Shown here piece by piece: positions 24,541 through 32,824 of a stretch of 64,000 nucleotides of DNA. The DNA is taken from contig CACYJU010000003.1 in NCBI GenBank assembly GCA_902774845.1, positions 1-64,000 on the forward strand, written 5' to 3'. Each line of letters starts with the position of its first letter. Positions within the stretch are counted from its first letter, which is position 1. The notes under the pieces are model-generated. The model searched no databases, was not told the origin of the DNA, and worked only from the letters and a program-made list of their open reading frames with translations. The translations under genes were made by a program, and so were the position numbers. This DNA comes from an uncultured Bacteroidota bacterium (GTDB taxonomy: Bacteria; Bacteroidota; Bacteroidia; Bacteroidales; P3).

Positions 24541-25422
24541 TAGTTGCACTATCACCACCCCGACTATAACTATCGCCATACCGGCGACCTTCATCAAAGA
24601 GAACTCCTCCTGCCCTATCGCAACAGCAGCTATCATGGAAAACACTGGTATCGTGTTGGTGAAGATACACGAGGCGGTGGCACCGATGTTTCTTATTCCG
24701 TAGTTATAGCAAGCATAAGCCACTGTGCTACAAAGTATTCCGAGAGCCAGTAACAACAGCAGCACCTTAGGTGAGAACTCGAGCCCGCCCAATTTGTCAC
24801 CATCGAAAATAAGCATCACAGGAATATAGTAGATCAGCCCTATAAGGTTCTGATAAGCAGTGATGGTTATGGGGCGATAGTGGTCCACCACCTTGACAAG
24901 TATCAGGGTGTAGATTACTGCCACCACCACGGCACCAGCCAAGAAAAGCAACCCTTTCACTACAGACTGATGACCGCTGGCCGCAGTCCCATGTCCAATA
25001 AGCATGACTCCTATTCCCACCAGCGACAGCACTATACCCACCATGGTAAGCAGTTTTATCTTCTCCTTATACACCACCGCCATCCCGAATGGGACAAAGA
25101 GTGGTATTGTAGCCACCACCACCGCAGCCAGACTGCCGTCGACCGCCAAAGTACCGCTGGTCTCCAGAAAACTATAAAGGAAAGGCTCAGAGAAACTTAA
25201 TAGGAGAAACCACTTGATATCTTCCTTCCGGATTCGCTCTAACTTCCTCATTGCCGCCAACAGCGGTATCATCACGGCCGATGCCAAGAACATCCTGAAC
25301 GTGATAATATGCAACGCCGTCATATTAGGCGCTGTCGCTGCAATCTCCTTGGTCATGATAAAACTCACACCCCACAACACCGCGGCGAAAAAGAGTGTAC
25401 TGTAAACTATCAGTTTTTTCAT
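24526..25422 (-). CDS. EamA-type (DMT superfamily) transporter
   Basis: 298 residues with ten predicted transmembrane helices in two EamA repeats (~5-140 and ~155-292). The second repeat has the usual GILCSTVAYACYNYGIRNIGATASCIFTNTIPVFSMIAAVAIG pattern. DMT proteins export amino acids, nucleotides or drugs; the cargo here is unknown. The final four residues (RVNG) and the stop codon are contributed by the adjacent 7-nt array. The gene is monocistronic, about 95 nt upstream of the phosphoesterase gene on the same strand. Confidence 0.9.
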   Translation of the reverse strand: MKKLIVYSTLFFAAVLWGVSFIMTKEIAATAPNMTALHIITFRMFLASAVMIPLLAAMRKLERIRKEDIKWFLLLSFSEPFLYSFLETSGTLAVDGSLAAVVVATIPLFVPFGMAVVYKEKIKLLTMVGIVLSLVGIGVMLIGHGTAASGHQSVVKGLLFLAGAVVVAVIYTLILVKVVDHYRPITITAYQNLIGLIYYIPVMLIFDGDKLGGLEFSPKVLLLLLALGILCSTVAYACYNYGIRNIGATASCIFTNTIPVFSMIAAVAIGQEEFSLMKVAGMAIVIVGVVIVQLRVNG

Positions 25423-25582
25423 CGCAGATAATAACGCATCCTTGGCTCTTTTATTTTTTCAAAAAAAATGACACCAAAAAGACTAAAGTCACAATCTTTA
25501 CGTTCTTAAAGGTACTAAATATAAGAACGAGCGCTTAGACGTTCGAACATTAACGCAATAACGCAATCAAAATATAACACTT

Positions 25583-26314
25583 ATGAAGAAATTTGCAATT
25601 CTGGCAACCATCCTTCTCACCGTTGCCTCTTTGTCGGTTCAGGCTCAGAACAAATTCCGTGGCATCGTGAAATACAAACTCGAAAGTACGGGTACGACTT
25701 CGTTCCAGATTCCTGCCGAGCAGTCGACCACCGAGTTGAAAGTCTATGACGACCAGCTGCTTATGAGCTCGAAAGTGCAGAACGGCTATAACGTGACCAC
25801 CAACGCTGACTTCAGCCCGTATATCTCGTATCTGGCCGCCAACGACATAGAGCTGGAGACCTACACGGGCGACGGCAAGTTCCTCATCCGCGAGAAGCAC
25901 ACCAAAGCCGAGGCCGACAGTCTGTCGATACCCGACAAGGAGCCCGGTCACTTCTATTTCGAGTATGTCGATGGCGAGACGCAGGAGATGGTGGGTTATA
26001 CCGCCAAGAAAGCCATCCTCCATGTCTTTGACGAGGACTCGGGCGAGGACAACCCCATCACTTTCTGGTACACTGACGAAATCGGTCCCGAGTACAACTT
26101 CCTTTTTAACGGCATCAAGGGCGTGCCCCTGAAATTTGAGCAGCAGCTCGGCGAAGGCAAGGCCGTAACCTATACCTGCACGGAGATTGTTAAAGGCAAG
26201 GTGAAAGACGTTGACATGCTCCTCCCTGCTGGATTTAAAGAAGCCTCCGAAGAAGAGTTCAACCAGTTCATGAAAGAGCTCAAGGAAGCTATCGAACTCC
26301 TCGGCGACGAATAA
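25583..26314 (+). CDS. Secreted hypothetical protein (DUF4412/GLPGLI-like)
   Basis: 243 residues with a cleavable signal peptide (MKKFAILATILLTVASLSVQAQ). The mature part begins KFRGIVKYKLESTG, similar to the 'G.V.Y....' opening of secreted Bacteroidota proteins of the GLPGLI/DUF4412 type, and continues as a beta-rich fold with a C-terminal acidic helix (EASEEEFNQFMKELKEAIELLGDE). It precedes ftsK with a strong terminator in between, so it is probably a single-gene unit. Function unknown. Confidence 0.7.
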   Translation: MKKFAILATILLTVASLSVQAQNKFRGIVKYKLESTGTTSFQIPAEQSTTELKVYDDQLLMSSKVQNGYNVTTNADFSPYISYLAANDIELETYTGDGKFLIREKHTKAEADSLSIPDKEPGHFYFEYVDGETQEMVGYTAKKAILHVFDEDSGEDNPITFWYTDEIGPEYNFLFNGIKGVPLKFEQQLGEGKAVTYTCTEIVKGKVKDVDMLLPAGFKEASEEEFNQFMKELKEAIELLGDE

Positions 26315-26342
26315 TCATAACCAACACTCTACAAGCACACTT

Positions 26343-26376
26343 AGGCTATCATAGGCGCGCCTATGGTAGCCTTTCT
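26343..26376 (+). terminator. Rho-independent terminator
   Basis: Long stem AGGCTATCATAGG/CCTATGGTAGCCT around a CGCG loop, followed by TTTCTT. Confidence 0.85.
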
Positions 26377-26402
26377 TACCAAAAATCAGAATACATCAAA
26401 GA

Positions 26403-28910
26403 ATGTCCAAAAAGAAGAAAAGCACCTCCGACAAGACTAAGGCATCCGGAAAGAACCGTATATCCGACATAAAGAAATTTCTCCACAGCGAGACATTCTC
26501 CCGCCTCTGTGGAGCTTCGCTTATACTACTTTCCGTATACCTCTTCATAGCTCTCATCTCGTTCTTTGTCAAAGGGGCACCCATCGACAACGCACACGAC
26601 AACTGGATGGGCGTAGTAGGAGGATGGTCTGCCACCCGTCTCTCCGCTGAAAGCTTTGGCATCGGTGCATTCGGCATTCTTATCATTCTCTTCCTCTTTG
26701 GCATCCGCCTCTGTGGACGCAAGACACATCTTGTCAACACAGTATGGATAATCCTCTTCTGGATGGTTTGGATTGTAACACTATTCGGTTATATCGCAGG
26801 ACACTGGTTGGGCAATAACTGGGATGACAAGAATCCAATTGATACGCCTCTTGATCCATATGCAGGTGTTCTGGGGGACTTCATCGCTAACACTTTATGG
26901 GATCTTATTCGATGGTTCACCTTCATCATCCTCCTCTTCTCCGCCGCCGCCGTACTCTTCTTCGTCCACAAGGTGCGCATCCACTTCAACCGCGAGAAAT
27001 GGCAGCAGCGCTTCGCCGACTGGTCCAAACGTCGTGAGCTGCGACGTACCGAGAAAGCCAAACTGAAAGCCGCAAAGGAAGCACAGAAAGCTATACAGTC
27101 AGACTTATCTAACCAGTCTAACCAGTCCGACACACCCACCCAACCCAAAGATGATTTCGCAGATTTCGTAGACCAAGTCAACACGCCCAAAGAGCCTGTC
27201 GAAATAGACCTCACCGATCCCCTCGACTCTGAACCAGATTCCCAGGAAGAGCAACCAACCAAGCAATCGGACGACGACATAGAACTTAAAATCAACGAGC
27301 CATCGAACATGTCGGACCCGTCGGACTTGACAGACCCGTCCGACTCATCTGATCAAGACACTGACTTCGACTCCGAGGACTACTCCAAACACTTTGGTGT
27401 CGACGAGCTCTACGACCCACATCTCGACCTCGGCGACTTCATCATGCCTTCAACAGACATCCTCGAAGACTGGGAGACCTCTAACGTGAAGGTCACGAAA
27501 GATGAGCTTATTGCCAACAAAGACCGTATCGTCCAGACACTCAGGGACTATGGCATAGAGATTACAGAAATCACAGCCACACCTGGACCAACTGTCACCC
27601 TATATAAAATCAAACCGGCGGCCGGCATTCGCATCAGCAAAATCAAGAACCTCGAGGACGACATCGCGCTCTCTCTGGCAGCTCTGGGTATCCGCATCAT
27701 CGCCCCCATTCCAGGCGAGAGCAACATAGGTATCGAGGTGCCTAACGCAAAGCCTCAGATCGTCGCCATGAAGACCATGCTTGAGAGCGACGCTTTCCGT
27801 AACGCCAAGATGGAGCTCCCCATCGCCTTCGGCAAGACTATCAGCAACGACGTCCTCGTCGCCGACCTCGCCAAGATGCCTCACCTCCTTATGGCTGGTG
27901 CCACCGGCACGGGTAAATCAGTAGGACTCAACGCAGTCCTCGCCTCGCTGCTCTACAAGAAACATCCATCAGAACTCAAGCTGGTTCTCGTCGACCCCAA
28001 GAAAGTCGAATTCTCCCTCTATTCCGCCCTCGAAAGACACTACCTTGCCAAGATGCCTGACGAGGAAGAGGCTGTAATAACGGACACCAAGAAGGTAGTG
28101 CGAACACTCAACTCTCTCTGCATTGAGATGGACGCCCGCTACGACCTGCTCAAACTTGCAGGCGTCCGTAAGATAACAGAATACAATGACAAGTTCATAC
28201 ATCGTCGCCTCAATCCTGAACACGGACACCGTTATCTCCCTTATATCGTTGTCATCATAGACGAGTTCGGTGACCTCATCATGACCGCAGGCAAGGAGGT
28301 GGAGCTCCCGATAGCACGTATAGCCCAGCTAGCTCGCGCCGTAGGCATCCATCTCATCATCGCCACCCAACGTCCAACGACCAACATCATCACCGGAACC
28401 ATCAAAGCCAACTTCCCGGCCCGCGCCGCCTTCCGTGTCACATCTGGCATCGATTCGAAGACCATCCTCGACACCGGCGGTGCTCAGCAGCTCATCGGAC
28501 GAGGTGACATGCTCATATCCCTTGCTGGCAAAGATATGATACGTCTCCAGTGCGCACTCATCGACACCCCAGAGATTGAAAAACTGGTTCACTTTATAGG
28601 CGACCAGCGTGGTTACCCTGAAGGATTCCTCTTGCCTGAATATCTCGACGAAAACGACGAGCCCACCAAGGACTTCGATCCTAAGCAGAAAGACGAGTTC
28701 TTCAACGATGCCGCCCGTCTGGTGGTGGCCAGCCAGTTCGGTTCCACATCGCTGCTGCAACGCAAGCTGCAACTCGGCTATAACCGTGCGGGCCGTATCA
28801 TCGACCAGCTAGAAGCCGCCGGCATCGTAGGCCCCTACAAGGGCAGCAAAGCCCGCGACGTGCTGATTAAGGATGAAGTCGAACTTGAAGAAATACTCCG
28901 CAACCTGTAG
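26403..28910 (+). CDS. ftsK: DNA translocase FtsK
   Basis: 835 residues. Four N-terminal transmembrane helices (~38-190) are followed by an Asp/Ser-rich linker (~215-330), an FtsK alpha/beta domain, and the RecA-like motor with Walker A GATGTGKS (~498-505) and Walker B VVIIDEFGD (~613). A winged-helix gamma domain (~770-835, TSLLQRKLQLGYNRAGRIIDQLEAAGIVG) would read KOPS-type sequences. FtsK pumps DNA at the septum and activates XerCD at dif. The linker includes SDP/SDL repeats coded by a 9-nt DNA unit also found in the NfnAB-like gene. The stop codon overlaps the start of the next gene. Confidence 0.97.
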   Translation: MSKKKKSTSDKTKASGKNRISDIKKFLHSETFSRLCGASLILLSVYLFIALISFFVKGAPIDNAHDNWMGVVGGWSATRLSAESFGIGAFGILIILFLFGIRLCGRKTHLVNTVWIILFWMVWIVTLFGYIAGHWLGNNWDDKNPIDTPLDPYAGVLGDFIANTLWDLIRWFTFIILLFSAAAVLFFVHKVRIHFNREKWQQRFADWSKRRELRRTEKAKLKAAKEAQKAIQSDLSNQSNQSDTPTQPKDDFADFVDQVNTPKEPVEIDLTDPLDSEPDSQEEQPTKQSDDDIELKINEPSNMSDPSDLTDPSDSSDQDTDFDSEDYSKHFGVDELYDPHLDLGDFIMPSTDILEDWETSNVKVTKDELIANKDRIVQTLRDYGIEITEITATPGPTVTLYKIKPAAGIRISKIKNLEDDIALSLAALGIRIIAPIPGESNIGIEVPNAKPQIVAMKTMLESDAFRNAKMELPIAFGKTISNDVLVADLAKMPHLLMAGATGTGKSVGLNAVLASLLYKKHPSELKLVLVDPKKVEFSLYSALERHYLAKMPDEEEAVITDTKKVVRTLNSLCIEMDARYDLLKLAGVRKITEYNDKFIHRRLNPEHGHRYLPYIVVIIDEFGDLIMTAGKEVELPIARIAQLARAVGIHLIIATQRPTTNIITGTIKANFPARAAFRVTSGIDSKTILDTGGAQQLIGRGDMLISLAGKDMIRLQCALIDTPEIEKLVHFIGDQRGYPEGFLLPEYLDENDEPTKDFDPKQKDEFFNDAARLVVASQFGSTSLLQRKLQLGYNRAGRIIDQLEAAGIVGPYKGSKARDVLIKDEVELEEILRNL

Positions 28911-29548
28911 TGTCAAACTTAACCATCGACAATCAGCTCCCCTACGCTGAATCGCACACCAGTCAGCCAGACAAAGTGCTCTACGACATCTATCGTAGCA
29001 TCTGGCTTCATACCTCCACACCCCATCAAGCTTCCTCTCCCTATCAAGGCACTCTTCTGCAACTGCTGGCGACCATCAAACAGCCACACCTCGCTGTCGA
29101 AGTGGGTTCTTTCATGGGCTACAGTACCATATGTCTGGCTCGCGGACTTGCCAAGGGGGGCATACTCCACGCCATCGAAGGAAACGATGAACTGGAGATA
29201 CCTCTGCGGGACAACATCTCAAAAGCGGGTGTCGACGGCTGTACATATCTGCATATTGGAGATGCCAAAGATATCATACCGACACTACCAAACAACATTG
29301 ACCTCGCTTTCGTCGACGCTGACAAAAAAACATACGTAGACTACTATCGTCTACTTATGCCGAAACTCGCATCCGGCGCTCTGCTTATCTTTGACAACGT
29401 CCTATGGTACGGCAACGTCAACTCAGACCGGAATGACCCAGACACCGAAGCTATACGTCAACTCAACGACCTCGTCACCGCCGACCCATCCCTGCTAAAC
29501 CTACTACTCCCTGTCCGCGACGGTCTGATGATATGCGTAAAACAATAA
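28910..29548 (+). CDS. Class I SAM-dependent O-methyltransferase
   Basis: 212 residues beginning with a GTG whose first base is the last base of the ftsK stop codon (TAGTG), so translation is probably coupled. The fold and motifs match the O-methyltransferase family 3 (catechol-OMT-like): VEVGSFMGYSTICLARGL (SAM-binding motif I), ALLIFDNVLWYGNV and DLAFVDADKKTYVDYY (metal-binding Asp). Such enzymes methylate catechol or caffeoyl-type hydroxyls; the substrate is unknown. A hairpin follows at 29571-29598. Confidence 0.9.
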   Translation: MSNLTIDNQLPYAESHTSQPDKVLYDIYRSIWLHTSTPHQASSPYQGTLLQLLATIKQPHLAVEVGSFMGYSTICLARGLAKGGILHAIEGNDELEIPLRDNISKAGVDGCTYLHIGDAKDIIPTLPNNIDLAFVDADKKTYVDYYRLLMPKLASGALLIFDNVLWYGNVNSDRNDPDTEAIRQLNDLVTADPSLLNLLLPVRDGLMICVKQ

Positions 29549-29560
29549 TTGTTGACCTTT

Positions 29561-29598
29561 CAAAAAAATAAAAGGGGACTCCGAACTGGAGTCCCCTT
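29561..29598 (-). terminator. Terminator for the M16 peptidase gene
   Basis: 10-bp perfect stem AGGGGACTCC/GGAGTCCCCT (29573-29582/29588-29597) with a T-rich tract on the minus strand. It lies between convergent genes and may act in both directions. Confidence 0.85.
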
Positions 29599-29624
29599 CC
29601 TTATAGCTCTGTCCGAGCCCGGAC

Positions 29625-32468
29625 TTATTTCTTATCCTCGGGCATCAGCATGATGACTGCATAGTTCTTCATATTGATGAACTTGGCAGCAGCATCCTGA
29701 ATTTCCTTAGCGGTGACGGACTTCACCAGTTCGGGATACTGGTCAACGTCATCGCGATTCTCGTTATACTGATAGCTTCCAACGATCTGACCCATCCAGA
29801 AGCTGTTCTCCTGACGAGCGTTCTCGCGGTTGATAATCTGCTGTTCCTGGACCTTTCCGAGGGTCTCGGCGCTCGGACCTTCGCTGATGTACTGGTTGAG
29901 GATCTCGATAGCAGCTTTCTCCACGTTGGCAACATTATCAGGATCGCAGGCGATGTAGAACATCCAAGACACCTTGGTGCCCTTGCCGTCGCCGTCAACA
30001 TCGTAGCTTACGTTCACGCTGGGGCTGTAGGTGCCGCCCATCTTCTCACGGATGATTTCGAGGGCGCTGATTTCCATAGCGTCGCTCAGCTGGTTGATGA
30101 TAACCTTGTTCTTCTTGGTGTTCTCGAAGCCCTGGGTCTCACCGTAGATCATCAGCATGCCCTGGTTGTCAGTACCTTTGTAGGCAGTAGCACGCGGAGT
30201 GCCGCTGACAAATTTCGGCTCGCGATCTTTCCAGGTCTCACCTTTCTGCTTGCCAGTGCAAGGCAGTGCGCCGATGTATTTGGCAATGAGGTCGACATCC
30301 TTGTCGCTGATGTTACCAACGAAGAAGAAGGTCTGGTTGCTGGCGTCGTTGAAGCGCTCTTTGAAGATCTCGTAGGTACGGTTGAGGTTGAGGCTGTTGA
30401 TATGCTGCTCGGTGGGCAGGATGACGAGACGCTTGTTGTCGGGATAGACGGTCTCGATGTACTTCTTGATGAAGACAAACTGCGGGTTCTCGCCCATGAA
30501 CTTAATCTGGCTGCGCAAGGCGTCGATGTTCTTGTCGAACGACTCCTGATCTTTGCGAGGAGCATCGTAGTAGAGGTAGAGAAGTTGGAGCATGGTCTCC
30601 AGGTCTTTCGGCGAGCAGTTGCCGCTGAAGCCCTGGGTTTCACCGTCGATTGACGGGCTGATACTCAGGTTCATACCTTTCAGTTTCTTAGTCAGCTGGC
30701 TGCTGTTGAACTGAGCGATACCGGCGTCGTCAATCAGCTGGGCTGCTGTCTGAGCCATGTAGGCCTCGTTATCCTCATAGATGGAGGCACCACCCTTGGC
30801 GAACGAGCTCATGCGGATCTCGTCGGCTTTCAGTTCGGTCTTCTTCACGATGAAGCGGATGCCGTTGGGGCAGGTGTATTCTTTATAGTCAAGAGCTTTG
30901 TTCTCTTTGGTCACCTTGGCAGCGACGGCGGGGAGATCCTTGCTGAAGAGAGGCTCGTCCTTGAAGTTGTCAACCCACGGAGTGGTCTTGGCGCTCATAG
31001 CCTTCTTGTAGAGTTTCAGGGCAGCCTTCTCGCTGGGAACCTTCACCTGGCTGTTGGCGGTAAGCCAGAGGACGAAGTTCTCGTCGGTAATCCAGCCCTT
31101 CACCATAGCGTTCACCTCTTCGAGGGTGATCTCAGGCACAAACTCGTTGGCGTAGCGGTATTCCTGACGGATGCCGGGGATAACCTCGTTCTCGAGGAAG
31201 TTGTTGGTGTATTCCTGAGCGAAACTGACGCTCTGGGTCTTGTTCTCCTCTTTAGCCATCTTCTTGTAGTTGCTCAGCAGTTCCTCTTTCTGACGGTCGA
31301 GTTCGGCCTGGAGGAAACCGTGCTGATCGACGCGGCGCATCTCGGTGAGAAGCACCTCGATAGCTTTATCGACTTTACCGTCTTTCGGGGCACCTTCTAC
31401 TGCGAAGGCGTCGCACGAGCGGCCGAGGAAGGTCTCATAGCCGGCGCCGGCCTGGATGAGGGGCGAGCTTGCCTTCTCACATATTTCGTCGAAGCGGTCG
31501 CTCAACATACCGTTGATGAGCTGGCGGATAAGGCTGTTGCGGTAGTCACCCACGGTGCCCTGCGGAGCCTTGTCGTGTTTCCAGAACATGGCGAGAGTGG
31601 TGCCGGTAGCCTCCTTGTCGGTAGCGATAGCGATAAGAGGCTCTTTGTTCTTCGGGATGTCGTAGTTGGGACGCGGACGCGGGTTCTTCACAGCCTCGCG
31701 GCTCGAGAAGTACTCCTTCACTTTAGCTTCCATCTTGTCGACGTCGATGTCACCAACAATGATGACGGCCTGCATGTCAGGACGATACCAGTCTTTGTAG
31801 AAGCGCACGATGACGTCGCGCTTGAAGTTGCGGATGATCTCCTCCTTGCCGATGGGCAGACGCAGCGCGTACTGCGAGCCTTTCAGCAATGTGGGGAAAG
31901 TGGCTTTCTGCAGACGCTCCTGAGCGCCAAGTCCACCACGCCATTCCTCGATGATGACGCCACGCTCGTGCTCGATCTCTTCGGGGGTGAAGAGCAGCTT
32001 GCCGGCCCAGCCGTCGAGGATTTTGAATCCCATCTCGACCATCTCGGGCTTGTCGCTCGGCAGGTCAACATAATAGACGGTCTCGTCGAATGCCGTCCAG
32101 GCGTTGATGCCACGACCGAATTCGATACCGTTCTTCTGGAGCTCGCTGATCATCTCGTTGCCCTTGTAGTACTCGGTACCGTTGAAGGCCATGTGCTCGC
32201 AGAAGTGAGCCAAGCCCTGCTGGTCGTCGTCCTCGAGCACCGAACCGGCGTTGGTCACCAAGCGGAACTGCACGCGGTTTTCGGGCTTCTTGTTGGCACG
32301 GATGTAGTAGGTCAACCCGTTGTCAAGCTTACCGATCTTCACTTTTTTGTCCACAGGAACCTTGGCAGTAAGGTCAGTCTTCTTTTCCTTACTCTTCTCG
32401 GTCTGTGCAAACACAGCGGTGCAACCCAACAGGGCGAACAGCACCACTAAACTAAGAAGTTTTTTCAT
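29625..32468 (-). CDS. M16-family (insulinase/pitrilysin-type) zinc metallopeptidase
   Basis: 947 residues with a signal peptide (MKKLLSLVVLFALLGCTAVFAQ). The inverted zinc motif HxxEH is HFCEH (88-92) and the third zinc ligand lies in the downstream ERGVIIEEW segment. Two M16 halves are present; the C-terminal half lacks the zinc motif, as in most two-domain members. Expected to degrade peptides in the periplasm. A long AT-rich 5' leader (~225 nt) separates the start codon from a consensus promoter, leaving room for post-transcriptional control. Confidence 0.93.
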   Translation of the reverse strand: MKKLLSLVVLFALLGCTAVFAQTEKSKEKKTDLTAKVPVDKKVKIGKLDNGLTYYIRANKKPENRVQFRLVTNAGSVLEDDDQQGLAHFCEHMAFNGTEYYKGNEMISELQKNGIEFGRGINAWTAFDETVYYVDLPSDKPEMVEMGFKILDGWAGKLLFTPEEIEHERGVIIEEWRGGLGAQERLQKATFPTLLKGSQYALRLPIGKEEIIRNFKRDVIVRFYKDWYRPDMQAVIIVGDIDVDKMEAKVKEYFSSREAVKNPRPRPNYDIPKNKEPLIAIATDKEATGTTLAMFWKHDKAPQGTVGDYRNSLIRQLINGMLSDRFDEICEKASSPLIQAGAGYETFLGRSCDAFAVEGAPKDGKVDKAIEVLLTEMRRVDQHGFLQAELDRQKEELLSNYKKMAKEENKTQSVSFAQEYTNNFLENEVIPGIRQEYRYANEFVPEITLEEVNAMVKGWITDENFVLWLTANSQVKVPSEKAALKLYKKAMSAKTTPWVDNFKDEPLFSKDLPAVAAKVTKENKALDYKEYTCPNGIRFIVKKTELKADEIRMSSFAKGGASIYEDNEAYMAQTAAQLIDDAGIAQFNSSQLTKKLKGMNLSISPSIDGETQGFSGNCSPKDLETMLQLLYLYYDAPRKDQESFDKNIDALRSQIKFMGENPQFVFIKKYIETVYPDNKRLVILPTEQHINSLNLNRTYEIFKERFNDASNQTFFFVGNISDKDVDLIAKYIGALPCTGKQKGETWKDREPKFVSGTPRATAYKGTDNQGMLMIYGETQGFENTKKNKVIINQLSDAMEISALEIIREKMGGTYSPSVNVSYDVDGDGKGTKVSWMFYIACDPDNVANVEKAAIEILNQYISEGPSAETLGKVQEQQIINRENARQENSFWMGQIVGSYQYNENRDDVDQYPELVKSVTAKEIQDAAAKFINMKNYAVIMLMPEDKK

Positions 32469-32697
32469 AACTGAGAATTTTGATTAATTATTATTATCTA
32501 ATGATTTATATATTTATTCCTTTTTTCTCGCCGAGCGAAAGAGATTGCAAATGTACAATTTTTATCCTATTCCATACTAAAATCACCTCCTATCAGTCCT
32601 TCTTTTAACCTTTCCTCTTTCATAATTTTACAATACAATATTCTTTTTCAATATATTGCAGTTATACAATCTAGTGTTTTAGCTAACTAAGACACTG
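32469..32697. other. AT-rich 5' leader of the M16 peptidase gene
   Basis: No gene. About 225 nt between the promoter at 32698-32727 and the start codon; I recognise no riboswitch in it. Confidence 0.4.
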
Positions 32698-32727
32698 CAA
32701 AGGTAAAACAAAAAATCAAATCACCAA
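32698..32727 (-). promoter_or_regulatory. Promoter for the M16 peptidase
   Basis: On the minus strand, TTG (32725-32727), a 19-nt spacer and TACCTTTG (32698-32705) match the Bacteroidota consensus. Confidence 0.7.
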
Positions 32728-32745
32728 ATTTTTTCTCAAAAAAAA

Positions 32746-32782
32746 TGAAAAAAAGTGGCGGAGGGTGTTCCCTTCCGCCACT
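32746..32782 (-). terminator. Terminator after the 1074-residue oxidoreductase gene
   Basis: 9-bp stem AGTGGCGGA (32754-32762)/TCCGCCACT (32774-32782) followed on the minus strand by a T-run. Confidence 0.88.
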
Positions 32783-32824
32783 GAAAAGTTGTTGTTGTGA
32801 CTGCTGACTACGGTCAGCTATCTG

